The notes beneath the pieces are model-generated. The model saw only the letters and a list, made by a program, of their open reading frames with translations, was not told the DNA's origin and searched no databases. Source: Taudactylus pleione (Eukaryota; Chordata; Amphibia; Anura; Myobatrachidae). Taken from it: a stretch of DNA of 64,000 bases. Where the stretch lies: the NCBI GenBank assembly GCA_031769625.1, contig JAUIMM010000202.1, positions 9,472,001-9,536,000 of the forward strand, in the 5' to 3' direction. Positions within the stretch are counted from its first letter, which is position 1, and every line of letters starts with the position of its first letter. Below, one piece after another: positions 9,728 through 20,529 of the stretch. The position numbers were made by a program, and so were the translations under genes.

Positions 9728-10813
9728 CTGGATTCAGTTTGGAGGTGGGAATATCATGGTGTGGGGCTGTTTTTCAGCATACGGTACTGGCATACTTCAT
9801 GTGATTGAAGGAAGGATGAATGGAAAATTGTACTGAGACATTCTTGATAAAAATCTGCTGCCATCTACCAGGATGCTGAAGATGAAACAAGGGTGGACAT
9901 TTCAGCAAGACAATGATCCCAAACACACAGCCAAGGACACTCTCAATTGGTTTCAGAGAAAGAAAATAAAGCTTCTAGAATGGCCCAGCCAATCACCTGA
10001 CTTGAATCCTATTGAAAATATATAGAAAGAACTAAAGATCAGAGGCCCTGATTCAGAGCTGGATGCTGATTCAGAGCGCTCGCTCTGAATCAGGGCATTT
10101 TTATTTTTTGGAGCCGGCCTCTCGGTCGCTCGCTAAGCTGTGGGTGACCACCCACAGCTTTTGCGAGCGGCCAGGTGATGGTCGCGATGGTCGCAACCAT
10201 CGGGCTTGCGATGAGACCCTTGTGTTAGGATCTCGTTCCCGCAAGCCCCAGTGAGCTTCCTGCTCTAATAGAGCAGGAAGCTCAACTACTGACATCACGA
10301 GTGATGTCAGTAGGGCCGCCCTCAAACGGCAGGTGTTCCCTCGGGAATGCCTCCATTTGGCCAGCCACCCCTTCTCCCCACCTACAAAACATTTTGTTTT
10401 GAGCCCCGGAGCCAGTGATTTCTCGCCCGCTCTGGGGTGCGCGTGCACACTGCCCGGCCATCGACCCGCTTGCGAGCGCATAGCGCTTGCGAGCGGGTCT
10501 GAATCAGACCCAGAGTTCATAGAAGAGGCCCACGGAACCTTCAAGATGTGAAGCTTGAAGCTGTCATTACCAACAAAGGCTTTTGTACAAAATATTAAAT
10601 AAGTTTCAGTAAGCATGTTAAATACTTTCTCCGTGTGTCATTTCACATTATTACACATAACCTAATTTATGGACATCTATGGTTTGATTTCTTTGCATAT
10701 GTGGATTGCATGGGTTGTTGCTGACATTTGGTGAAAAGGTCATTACAATAGCCCCATTACAAATATATTTACTGAGAAAAATGATGTGTTCAATACTTAT
10801 ATTACCCGCTGTA
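9728..10813 (+). pseudogene. Tc1-like transposase, 3' half, split by an insertion
   Basis: Before the insertion the frame reads the Tc1 catalytic region: [17 protein letters not shown], the second catalytic Asp in [12 protein letters not shown], and the third acidic position in SPDLNPIEN. In-frame stops follow KLY and ENI, so it is inactive. A multi-hairpin element (10044-10511) interrupts the sequence at AGATC-AGA. The Tc1 then resumes at 10512 with codons resembling RVHRRGPRNLQDVKLEAVI, a polyA-like region and a right end TATTACCCGCTGTA near 10813. Tc1 proteins cut and paste at TA dinucleotides. The 5' half is missing: homology begins near 9728. Confidence 0.93.
10044..10511 (-). mobile_element. 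Multi-hairpin TIR element inserted in Tc1
   Basis: The ends are GGCCCTGATTCAGAGC and, inverted, GGGTCTGATTCAGACCC. A perfect 3-bp duplication AGA lies at 10041-10043 and 10512-10514. Removing the element and one AGA restores continuous Tc1 sequence, so this insertion is unambiguous. Hairpins include CTGTGGGTGACCACCCACAG, the GGTCGCGATGGTCGCAACC region, GGCTTGCG with CGCAAGCC, GAGCTTCCTGCTC with its complement, and TGACATCACGAGTGATGTCA. The element is 468 bp and reversed relative to the 39794 copy. Confidence 0.95.
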
Positions 10814-11536
10814 TATGTCCATCATGAAAGTTACACTATAGAAGTTCTGTATGAATTCACTATTTGGCATACTCCGTCCTAATGGATTATTTTACCTTTG
10901 CTTAAATACTCTTCTTAAATGTACAGTATTATTTTGCCATTGGTTTCTTGTTTTAACTTGCACAAAGCAGGACAGTGATATCATATAGCCAAAGAATGTG
11001 ATTGACAAGACGTATAGATAACAGATTGTTTCTACAAACATCTCATTAAAAATGCCCTAAGATTACCATGATAAATCTTCAAAGTATACTGCGCCTACTA
11101 AATAGACTGTGATTTTTAAGACAAAATGATTTTTCACTGCATACACACATTTTTCTCTGTAAAGACTGTCACTCTCAGCAGGTGTCTATGCCTATGTGAA
11201 CAACTACTAAGCATGTACCCACAGCCTCTCATCTCACTTGCAGTAGATATACACGCAGTCTTCATCCCTCCCCCAAATAGCAACATAAATTTACCCGACT
11301 GGTATTTGAAATATGACTTCGAGGCTTTTTCTTAGAAACCGATCACCTGCTGGCTCTCATTCAGCTGCATATTTTACCTATTTTCCCATACTGAGTTACT
11401 GAGGTGTCATTTATTAAAATATATTTTATGTTTCTACAACCTTTAGTGTCAGAGCCCCTCTAGCTGTGAAAGAATAATATCACTATAACAGTTAATTTAA
11501 TGGTTAGTTGGTACTGTACCTAAACACTATACATTT

Positions 11537-11584
<48 letters not shown>

Positions 11585-11895
11585 TGACATAATGAAAATG
11601 TAATTATAAATTTGATAATTCTTCCATTTATGTTTAGCTAAGATCAGGAATTAATTACCTATAAAGAGTTGAAGGATGGAGGGCTTAGTGTTGTCCTGTC
11701 ATCCACATGTGATGTTGTGCTAACAGCAGACAATAAACTGTTGTACTACAGTTGCTGTTCTGTACAGGAATGCTCAATCTGCCTTTCCATTCTTATAATG
11801 GATGTAGTACACGTATCTTACATATACTGTAGTTTATGTGCATTATCAAGTAGCAGTAATAAGAGGTTGTATCTTTCAGATTCTATCAGCACAGA
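10814..11895. other. No gene; contains an (AAT)n microsatellite
   Basis: An AAT run lies at about 11541-11583. Otherwise the stretch is AT-rich, with no element boundaries that I can define before the duplication AGCACAGA at 11888-11895. Confidence 0.5.
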
Positions 11896-12508
11896 CAGTG
11901 CCAGATTAAGGTCCACAAGGGCCTGGAGCTGAAATTTATGAAGGGCCTATTGTAACCCGCCGCAAGAGTTGTGTTCAGCACTCCGGGTGGGGATGCAGTC
12001 TAAATACCGACGCCCGGGATGCCGTCTGTTGAAATCCCGGCGTCGGAATCCTGACCCGGGACTAAACAAAGATGGCTAAATCTTGAAGCCAGCCTACACA
12101 GCGACGCCGGAATCCTGACAGACGGTATCCCGCCGGTCGTCCTTAGCTGTTAGCCCCGGCGGAATCCCCGCAGTTGGGATATTGACCGCATCCCCATGCT
12201 TGTGCTGTGTATAACACTGCGTATGCCCTGGACTGATATCAAAGGCTATTAATAATAGATCCTTAAGTTAGGGGGAAAAAGGTCTGTATCTTAAATAGTA
12301 AGTCACACAATGTAAACTATTGGTAGTTGACCTCTCAATCCTCCACTACGTGTGTGTGTGGTAGTCAAACCTGGCATCACACACATAATATATATATATA
12401 TATATATATTTACACATATATAATTACATATATCTATCTACATATAATTATAGATATGTGTGTGTATAATTATAGATACAGTAGAGATAGATAGCTATTG
12501 ATATATAG

Positions 12509-12559
<51 letters not shown>

Positions 12560-13248
12560 AATAGTCATAGACAGAAAGATAACAGGTTAGTGTACACCAT
12601 TTTTTTTCTTACTATTCAAATATACAGTACAATAAAATAAAAATATGCAATATATAAAAAACAAAACACACATTAAATAGGTATTCTAAAACTGCCTTTA
12701 TTATTGTACCCTTAGGTGACAGTTGATGTTAGCCAGCCTCCCAGGAGTGATCCATGTCGTGATGAGCAGGCAGACATTGCCCACTGAGCCATGCTCCAGC
12801 CCTGACGCCCCCTTCCTGGTGTGATCCGCTGCGGGGGGAGGGGCTAGGCATCGGACGGCTACTCACAGTCTGCTGGGGGAGGTGCTTGTGCCCCGCAGTC
12901 GATGGGGCATCAGATGGCCATTTGAATCAGCCACTCGCAGGCTGCTGGTGGAGGGTGCTCGCGTCTGGCTACATCGGATGGCCACATGAGACAACTACTC
13001 GCAGCCTGCTGGGGGAGGAGAGTGCTCGCGTCCAGCGGTCAGGGGGGCAGAGCATCAGATAGCCACTCACAGTCTGCTGGGGGTAGGGGGTGTTAGCATC
13101 CCGCATTCGAGGGGGGCGGGGCTTCGGACGGCCACCTGCTGTAGCAGCTAAAAATAATCCTGGCTACAGCAGCACAGATACTATGGGCCTATTTTGACAG
13201 GCGGCCTGGAGCTGTAGCTCCATCCGCCCCATTGTTAATCCGGCCCTG
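11896..13248. mobile_element. hAT-type non-autonomous element, 1.35 kb
   Basis: The left end is CAGTGCCAGATTAAGG and the right end is TTGTTAATCCGGCCCTG. Perfect duplications AGCACAGA lie at 11888-11895 and 13249-13256. It belongs with the elements at 3140 and 7364. Inside are a small CG-rich inverted element (about 11986-12196, ends GGGATGCAGTC and GACCGCATCCC), two TA microsatellites (about 12384-12410 and 12515-12550) and a GC-rich tandem array. There is no coding region. Its right-terminal 100 bp match, in inverse orientation, the sequence starting at 62474. Confidence 0.93.
12849..13145 (+). repeat. GC-rich degenerate minisatellite in the 11896-13248 element
   Basis: Four to five units start at 12849, 12908, 12972, 13053 and 13122 with CATCGGACGGCTACTCAC-like sequence, followed by GCCTGCTGGGGG and TGCTCGCGTC. 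Unit length varies from 59 to 81 bp. Confidence 0.85.
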
Positions 13249-13419
13249 AGCACAGAAGGATATGATCAGGAGGTAGAGAGCGAGAGCAGAGGAGCAGCAA
13301 TGAGGAGATGATGATGCAGTGCATAGGTAGTTTAGACATAATCTGACTGTCTGCTTGTGAACTGTAATCTCTGACTAAATTCTTGTGAAATTTCAGGGCA
13401 CAAAAGATATATAAGCAGC

Positions 13420-13855
13420 ACTGCACACTGAAGAAGTCAAAGGAGATCTTCTACGACTACAAGAGTGCTCTGCGACAGCAGGAGAATTATGACCGACTGT
13501 GAGCTACTTTTGGGGAGGAAGCAGCTTCCTAAACCACTGTGTTTGAGTGGATTACAGAATGTAAGCGTTGGAGACGATCCCTGGAAGACTAATAGCGCTG
13601 CGTCCGACCTGTGTCCGCCATCACCATGGATAATGTTGCTGCTGTGAGGTCCATAGTTGAGGTGGATGCCAGGGTGACTGTGGCCCACTTAGAGAAGAAG
13701 ATAGGCATCTCATAAGGATCTGTCCACTCGATATTCCACAAAAAGCTTGGCCTGAGCAAGGTTTCTGCACGCTGGGTGTCCCATCAGCTGACTCACAAGC
13801 AGAAGGAGGTTTGGGTGACTTGGTGCCACAACATACTGGCCAGGATTGATGGTGA
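13420..13855 (+). pseudogene. mariner transposase, 5' fragment
   Basis: In shifting frames the sequence encodes mariner N-terminal motifs: a first helix-turn-helix ending near FGEEAA, VFEWITECKRWRRSLED, then the second helix-turn-helix AAVRSIVEVDARVTVAHLEK and GLSKVSARWVSHQLTHKQK. Stop codons occur after DRL and after KIGIS. Mariner binds its TIRs through this domain. The catalytic DD34D domain is not here. A C-terminal mariner fragment of similar type lies at 16225-16610 in the same orientation. The two are probably one element split by later insertions (13860-16220). Confidence 0.85.
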
Positions 13856-14099
13856 TCATATAGTCATCAAATGTAGCTATCGTACCACTTGTGCAGCAGT
13901 GCACCACCACTGGGAACTGGTATGCCAACCAATGACTGACGCAAGTGCTGGAAGCCATTTTCAGGTACCGTCCAAGAACTCAATGTGGCCAGAGACCAGC
14001 CACACATGTCAAAAATGGCCACTGTGGCACTGAAGCGGTTAACCCACATGTGCAGCGCCATTTTCAAATGGACGTTTAGGCGCAGGGCGCCAAGAACTG

Positions 14100-14720
14100 C
14101 AAATATATGTATGTAATGTGTTTTAACATGTTATATTCAATGTGCTGTGCGCAGTTATGGAAATGTAGTTTTAAATGTACAGACTATGCATTTATGAGGA
14201 ATGTATAAGGTATTGTGTTTTAAAAGGTAGACAAATTGCTCTTTAGACATCCTCACATAGGAAGTGATATGATAATGGGTAAACTGGACAAGCCTTTTCA
14301 TTGAAATGCAAATTAAGGATTGTCCATTTGTGCCTTGGTGTATAATGTCCCAGCAGGTATGGAGAGAAGACAGTTGTTGTTTTTCAGAATCTCCTATTTT
14401 GTGGCTCTTTCTAAAAACTGAAGGTGTTAAGACTGTGAAAGCCAAAATGATTGATGCATAGCTACTTGTATTTGGAAGGATGAATGTAATTTACCATTTC
14501 CTGTGAAATGTTATATCTACATTTTAGGAGACAGTTATTCTGTATGCTAAATCAGTTTTTGTTTAGGAAGCAACTGCTTTTAGGTGGTAGATTAGAAAGG
14601 AGGAAATGGGTAACTCCTTTAAAATGTAAGATGCGGTTATTTATATTTTGTGAGAAAGCATGATTTGTTAAAAGGAACACAGATCGGATTGACGCCCTGT
14701 GGTATTGTGTGTAAGAATGA
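14100..14720. other. Unassigned AT-rich insert between mariner halves
   Basis: I could assign no coding capacity or element ends here. It is part of the material separating the two mariner fragments. Confidence 0.4.
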
Positions 14721-15079
14721 TACAGCAGCACAGACGGTGTAATGGTTAGCGTTACTGCCTCACAGCACTGAGGTCATGGGTTCGATTCCCACTACAGCCC
14801 TAACTGTGCGGAGTTTGTATATTCTCCCTGTGCTTGCGTGGGTTTCCTCCGGGTACTCCGGTTTCCTCCCACACTCCAAAAATATACTGGTAGGTTAATT
14901 GGCTCTCCTCAAAAATCGACCATAGTGTGTATGTTTGTGAGCATGTGGTAGAAAATATAGATTGTAAGCTCCACTGGGGCAGGGACAGATGTGAATGGTA
15001 AGATATTCTCTGTAAAGCGCTGCGGAATATGTGTGCGCTATATAAATAACTGGTAATAAATAAATAAATAATAAATAAA
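14721..15079 (+). repeat. tRNA-derived SINE, near full length
   Basis: The head carries an A-box-like GGTGTAATGGTTAGCG and a good B box GGTTCGATTCC (14779-14789). The central block is TTTCCTCCGGGTACTCCGG followed by TTTCCTCCCACACTCC, typical of the V-SINE/DANA class. The 3' part has TTGTAAGCTCC, GGGGCAGGGACAG, AAAGCGCTGCGGAATATG and TATAAATAA, and ends in TAAATAAA repeats. The 3' end resembles LINE-type tails, which would let a partner LINE mobilise it. Decayed relatives lie at 449-660 and 18913-19070. Confidence 0.92.
14733..14789 (+). promoter_or_regulatory. RNA polymerase III type 2 internal promoter of the SINE
   Basis: The A box is near 14733-14748 (GGTGTAATGGTTAGCG) and the B box is at 14779-14789 (GGTTCGATTCC). 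The spacing is within the normal tRNA range. Confidence 0.8.
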
Positions 15080-15089
15080 AAGAGGGCAC

Positions 15090-15700
15090 GTGAGCCTGGT
15101 ATGTATGTATCTTCTTGAACATCCTTTGATAAAGCTGTGACTGAAGACAGCGAAACATGTTAGGGACTGGCTGACTCACCTTCCACCACACAATATTCAG
15201 CAGGGGCATATCCATACTTTGCCATTAGTGCCACAGATAACTGTCTAATACCAGTGGACCGGACCTGTGCCTAGGTTACTATTTCCGCTGCAAATGCTTC
15301 ACCAGCGTTGCTAAAGGACCCCATACCATAATATCATTTGGACACTGGAACTGGTTACTATAGACTCTTGCTGGATAATTTCCATATAAAGCACCATTAG
15401 CTTTTCCATGAACAAGGAATTTAATCTGGATATTTGCTCCTAGCAACATTGCTATATTCTGGACATTATTTCTGTCCATGTGGAATGGGTGAATTTTTAT
15501 CCTTTTATTTTCTTTTCTTCTCATTGTGCTGATATAGTTATAGCTATATATTTAACATGTGTTTTTATCTGTGCATATGATTACCTTTTGATATTAAATT
15601 GTGATACATTTTTCATGTTCATGTTTGTATTCTGAGCACTGTTTTTTTCTTGTGATATTTTTATTTGTTTGAGAGGATTGACCATCCTCCCTATATATAC
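15090..15700 (+). repeat. Probable Penelope-type terminal remnant
   Basis: The stretch begins with a hammerhead-like motif and continues through AT-rich sequence with no coding region. Assignment rests only on that motif and on its similarity to the Penelope terminus at 19847-19890. The right boundary is arbitrary. Confidence 0.4.
15124..15162 (+). ncRNA. Decayed hammerhead-ribozyme-like motif
   Basis: The order is TTTGATAAAGCTGT, a loop, ACAGC, then GAAAC and ATGTT. Compared with the hammerhead core CUGANGA / stem II / GAAA, the first C is U and the conserved G is A. Stem II (GCTGT with ACAGC) and GAAAC are intact. It is probably inactive. Confidence 0.5.
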
Positions 15701-16224
15701 AGCAGCTCACTTTATTATTGGATATTCACACCATGAAGCAGCGCCTCATCAGTTACAGCTGTAACATCTGTGTATGCTGACCCCCTTAAAGCTGAGGGAA
15801 GAGTCTTTTTTAAGACTATTTAGCAATAAACACCCTTGCCTTTACAATGACTGCATCTGAGTCCTGCGACAACAGAATTGCGCCAAACGCTACTACATTC
15901 TCCGGCTGTTCTAGGATTAAGTCCAGCATCTCCAAGCTCAAGCCCTCCACAAGCTACCATGCAGAGCTTGGTCCATTGTGAGGGACCGGTTGGTATCAGC
16001 CAACACCAATCACGAGGTGTGGCCGCAGCTCGTCGATGCATACACAGCAGAAGCGGTTCTAGGTGCTGGCAGTAGGAGCCTGGTTGTACGTAAGAAGCGG
16101 TTCCAAACGCCGATGATGGGAATTTGGTGGTGGCATATACATACATGCAGTTGGTGGAGTCAGTAACAGGCAGTTACTGATGGTAAGCGGGAATCCCTGA
16201 TACCTCAAGTAACTGTGGGGATCA

Positions 16225-16615
16225 TCCCCAATCTGTGATCAGTTGGCAAGTGAGGTCATCCGGTCACAGTCATGCTTGTGGTGCCCTTCCCCATCACGAC
16301 AATGCACCTACCCACAAGTGCAGGACAGTGATGGATTTTCTGGCCTGTGATCGCCTCCAGGAGATTGGTCATCCGCCGTACAGTCCAGCCCCCTGTGACT
16401 TCTTCATGTTCTTACAAATCTAGTGCAAGATGCGTGGGATTCATTTTGAGTCACTGGAAGCTGCAGTAGAGGACATACCTGCTTCGGACTGGTCCAGCTG
16501 CTTCACGAAGCAGCTTTGCATAGACTCCTCTGGCGAACACTCTGAAAAAATGTAATGTTCACTTGGTTTGTAAATACTTTTTGTGCATCCAAAAACTTAT
16601 TACACACCCTTCATA
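16225..16615 (+). pseudogene. mariner transposase, 3' fragment and terminus
   Basis: The frame reads PFPHHDNAPTHKCRTVMDF, with the second catalytic Asp, then GHPPYSPAPCDFFMF, with the third Asp of the DD34D triad. Two residues normally present before the APCDFF motif are missing, and a stop follows. After a decayed C-terminus, the sequence CTTTTTGTGCATCC to about 16615 resembles a mariner end. It is probably the other half of the 13420-13855 fragment. Confidence 0.85.
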
Positions 16616-16619
16616 TGTG

Positions 16620-17344
16620 TCTACCAGTAATTATGCAAGTATTATCAAAAAGAAAGAAAATACATAATCAACATTCTTGATGCTTCATTGCTATAGGAAA
16701 ATGTAACATCAGAACATAACAATGGAGAGCGTAAGGATAATTTACAAAAGTCTAAAAAGAGAGAGTGAAAATGCAGTTTTGGGGCACAAACTACCCCAGC
16801 AGTCCCAGCATGTCTGTCAGTGTGCAGTCTTCATGAAATGATTGCAGAAGAAGCAGAGGATGGTATGAGTCTTCTGCACTTTCTCCTGTGATCGCTGTAG
16901 TGAGGTAGGAAGAATTTGGTGTCAATGAGCAGCCAAATATTTGGGTGGCTGTTGCAGGGTTTGCAAAATATTGATGCGAGGAATTGGATGGTTTGGGGTG
17001 ATTCTGGTCGAATTTGGGGTACATACACTCATGGACAATGATTCAGAATTCAGAATAACAAATTTATGAAATACAGCGCCCTTAGAATAGAAGAAATTCA
17101 ATAAATTGGATTCAACTGCCCCAATCCTTTGAATACTTTGGAAGTCTATTCAAAAGCATCTGAGCCTAATTAGGGCAGAAAAAAAAAAAAATTGTCTTAT
17201 GCCTTGGGTGCCAAATAAAAAAATAGTTTGCACTGTTGATATGATGGCCATATAACACTAATATAGCAGACTTGATGCATCTTTATGGTATTGTTATAAA
17301 AGATTTGCTTAAGATAATTTATGCATACCAAGGTTTTGTGAATG
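16620..17344. other. No recognisable gene
   Basis: AT-rich spacer. The short ORFs are incidental and I see no element boundaries. Confidence 0.45.
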
Positions 17345-17352
17345 TTTATGGG

Positions 17353-17540
17353 TAGGGCCGGCTCCTGGCATGTTCCGTAAGTGCGGTCGCACAGGGGTGC
17401 CGGGAGTCGGCTGGAAAATGTCCCCGCCCTCCACCCAGCTACGGCTCTGATAATATTATGGGAGAGGGCGCAGTGAGGGGAAGGGGCGGAGGCGGTGCAC
17501 GGGACGGCGCTGGGTGCCGAGTCACCTGGCACCGGCCCTG
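17353..17540. mobile_element. hAT-type MITE (AGGGCCGG ends)
   Basis: The element is 188 bp, with left end TAGGGCCGGCTCCTGGCA and right end TGGCACCGGCCCTG. Perfect duplications TTTATGGG lie at 17345-17352 and 17541-17548. It is related at the left end to the 26982-27310 element through GCCGGCT and TGCGGTCG. Confidence 0.92.
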
Positions 17541-17548
17541 TTTATGGG

Positions 17549-18079
17549 AATAGCATAAATTATTACAGCAAGTTCATTCAGCCACAGGCTTAGGCGAGTT
17601 GGGCAGAAACTTAATAAGGACATAAGTCCAAGGTGTTAACAAAGGAAGGAGTTAAATAATATTTCCAGAAGAACTTCAAATTAGTTTAAGGTGATACGTT
17701 ACACCTATTATTGAGAATTGTTGGCAAGTTTTTCTTTGCTATTGTTTATTATCTTTTATACCATCTGGGAAATGGAGTAAGGGTCTAGACTTTATAGTAT
17801 ACTAGTAACAGGATGGTGAATAAAGCCGGGAGGTTTGACTGCTATGTTACTATTCCTGAGAAGTTAAAGTAAGTTAACCAAAGAATTACCAACCAAAAAA
17901 ATGATAAAGAAATATTTTATTCTAAAAGTGTCAATCATGGTGTCTGAGGTTGTGGAAGAACTTACCTCTCTGTCATGGTGTGAGAGAAGGAAAAGAGAAG
18001 GGTCGAGAGTACACTGAGGATGCCTCCCCACACTGACCAATCATTTCAGCAAACCTGTAAGACCCAGGTGAGCTGTACC
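17549..18079. other. No recognisable gene
   Basis: AT-rich spacer without assignable features. Confidence 0.45.
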
Positions 18080-18545
18080 GCAGATTTTGCTGTGCCCACC
18101 AGATTTTTTGTCACATATCTATTTGACTACTAACTTTTCTCTCACATGCACATCTGCTCACCAGCTTTTCCCTCACATGCTGTCCCCTTCTCACCAGCTT
18201 TCTATTATATGCAACCTTGTCAGACAGATTTTATCTTACATAGCACCACCTGCCCACCTGTTTTTCCTTCAAATGCCCTTCTGCCTACCAGCTTTTTCTA
18301 TCACGACACTTTCTGCCCAGTAGCTTTTCTCTCACATACTCATTTTACTTACCAGTTTTCATATCACATGCCATCTGCCCACCTGCTTTTTCTTTACATG
18401 ATCCTCTGCAAACCAGATTTTTCCTCACTTGCCCTTCCACCCACCAGCCTTTTTCTCACATGCCCTTTGCACAATAGCTTTTCTGTCACAAGGCATTCCC
18501 AGTCCACTAGATTTTCTCTCACATATCCTTTGTCAACTTGTTAAG
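18080..18545 (+). repeat. Pyrimidine-rich degenerate minisatellite
   Basis: About fifteen units of roughly 30-34 bp read like TGCCCACCAGCTTTTTCTCTC followed by ACATGCC. The reading frame stays open in two phases (18087-18544), giving His/Pro/Phe/Ser-rich products, but the periodicity explains this. I see no sign of a gene. Confidence 0.85.
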
Positions 18546-18912
18546 TTTTCAGAACTGTTCTTGATGAGAGATACATCTATAGCAACACCCACTCCCATGT
18601 TAATCGATTGTTGGTTGTCCCCAGGACTTGATCTTGAGTAACACTTTTGTATCTAGTGAAAAAGCATTTTATCTTAAAAATGACAGACTGAAAAATTACA
18701 GAATTTAAGGTAGCAGGGACAGATGATGTACCAATAGGACACTGATATTGCAGGTATGCAGGATACAGCTAGACTCCAAGGCTGATGCAGAGATGGTAGC
18801 AAAGCGGGCATTGATTACGCAAAAGAAATAGTGTGATTCCACACATATGCACAGCTGTGTGCATCTTGAGATGTATAAATATCTGCATTGGCAGAATAAT
18901 CCACTATAAGTG

Positions 18913-19070
18913 TGTGCAGCACAGTGGCACAGTGGTTTGTATTTTGCCTCACAACACTGGGGTCATGACATTGATTACTGACTAAGTCCGTATTTGTGTG
19001 GAATTTGTATGGTCTCCCAAGGTTTGCATGAGTTTCCTCCCGTTACTCCGGTCTCCTCTGCAGGAGGACA
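18913..19070 (+). repeat. Decayed tRNA-derived SINE
   Basis: GCAGCACAGTGGCACAGTGG, TTTTGCCTCACAACACTGGG, GTGGAATTTGTATGGTCTCC and TTTCCTCC-TTACTCCGG follow the order of the 14721 copy at clearly lower identity. The B box is lost. The 3' tail is not recognisable. Confidence 0.8.
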
Positions 19071-19534
19071 AGTATACTTTCAGAGGGTCAATTCCAGTAA
19101 GCAGTATACGGGTATGCATCTGTGTATGCATAACAAGTAACATGTGATGTTTGTTTGCAGTTTTACATTTTCATAAATTAACTTTACAGTTAAGGAGTAA
19201 GGGGATGACACAGTGCAGTACATATTAATGATCATGAAAATTGTGTGAATAAACTGGGTAAATGCTGCATGTTACATATTAATTTGATTTACATTGTACA
19301 TGTAGTTTCCTGTGGATTTGATATCCCCAGCTAAGGAATCTAAATGACACTTTAGACTGTCTCTTCAATATGAAGTCTGGTGCTCAGAAATTAAAACGCT
19401 GTTACTATTTTCCCAGAAAAATGTGCATTTATTATTAACTCTCTTTTCCTTCAAATGTGAGCAAAGTAGGGTAGAACTACTTCAGACCTCTGCTAGCTGA
19501 TATTTACCATCACTCACATACAGTCCCATACACT

Positions 19535-19727
19535 TCCATGGAAGTTATGTATACAATCTGCTAAGAGTAAAGCTAGTATATAGTCTGGTGGTTGCATACA
19601 TGACATTTGTTGCTGTAATAGATTATGTAAGTAGCAGGCTAATGCCGCGTATCCACTAGGCGATGAAAATGAGCGATTGAATGATAACGACATCGTTCTG
19701 AACCGTACATTATGTATGCTGGTGTGA
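19535..19727. repeat. 193-bp direct repeat, left copy, flanking the Penelope element
   Basis: Sequence from TCCATGGAAGTTATGTA to TATGCTGGTGTGA recurs at 23674-23867 in the same orientation with around ten differences. It contains GCGTATCCACTAGGCGAT and GAGCGATTGA, which look like part of an older repeat. The pair bounds the Penelope-like element exactly, so it is either an unusually long target duplication or a recombination product. Confidence 0.93.
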
Positions 19728-19846
19728 TAGTTATACACAACAAATATCTCCTTAGGAGCTATGTGCAGCCCCACAGTAGAATGAAGAAGTGGCACTCCAT
19801 TGGTAGTGAAGAAAAACTTGTATTACAGTAACATGTACACAACTGT

Positions 19847-19890
19847 GTCGACGTTTCAAGGTCACTAAGGACCTTTTCCTCAGGACTTGT
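19847..19890 (-). ncRNA. Hammerhead-ribozyme-like motif in the PLE 3' region
   Basis: On the minus strand the core CTGAGGA (plus 19877-19883) matches the hammerhead consensus CUGANGA. Stem II is AAGGTC with GACCTT around a six-base loop. Then come GAAAC (plus 19853-19857) and the self-complementary GTCGAC (19847-19852), which would form a short stem III, probably by pairing between two copies. Hammerhead motifs with weak stem III are known in PLE terminal repeats. Activity here is inferred. Confidence 0.7.
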
Positions 19891-20529
19891 GCATATTAAA
19901 AGAGGTGGAAATAATCAACTACATCAAGTGTAGTTGATTCGCGCGTGAATGCACACTGGACTCACCTGTCAGCTGGCTGGCACTTCAATTGGGGGAAACC
20001 CGGCAGCGGCTGTGTTGGATGACGTAATCTGTTGCCAAGGCAACCCTGCAATCTTGCATCATACAGCTGATCGGGGAAGATATAAAGTGCAAATGCATCA
20101 AAAAGTGCTAGTGATGAAGAAACTACAAACATACATGACTAACTAGCCAATACTGACTGCATCAAAAATCGTCAGTGTCAAGAAATTAGTGAACACTAAC
20201 TACAGTGTGAACAAAGGAATATTTGTCTAAAAGACATTACAGTATAAAAAACTAACTAAAGAACTAACACACTACAGACTAAAAAATCTAATGTGGTAGC
20301 AACTATAAACAACTAATCCATATGCAAACATATCACTAAGGGATAAACTTAAACACATGCTTGTAAAAAGAACAAGAGAGAAAAAACATAAATCACTGGA
20401 AGCAAGGACAAATGAAAAGAAAAAAGAAAAAAATACAAGTAATCAAATGAAGGTTAAATCCAGTAACAGGACCCAATGTCTAGGATACTGATAAAAGAAT
20501 ATTGATGCAGATATCAATTCGGGCATTGA

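Noticed and set aside
18087..18544. Pro/His/Phe-rich ORFs of 78 and 132 codons
   Set aside because: They lie in a pyrimidine-rich degenerate minisatellite, without motifs or a splice context that I can support.
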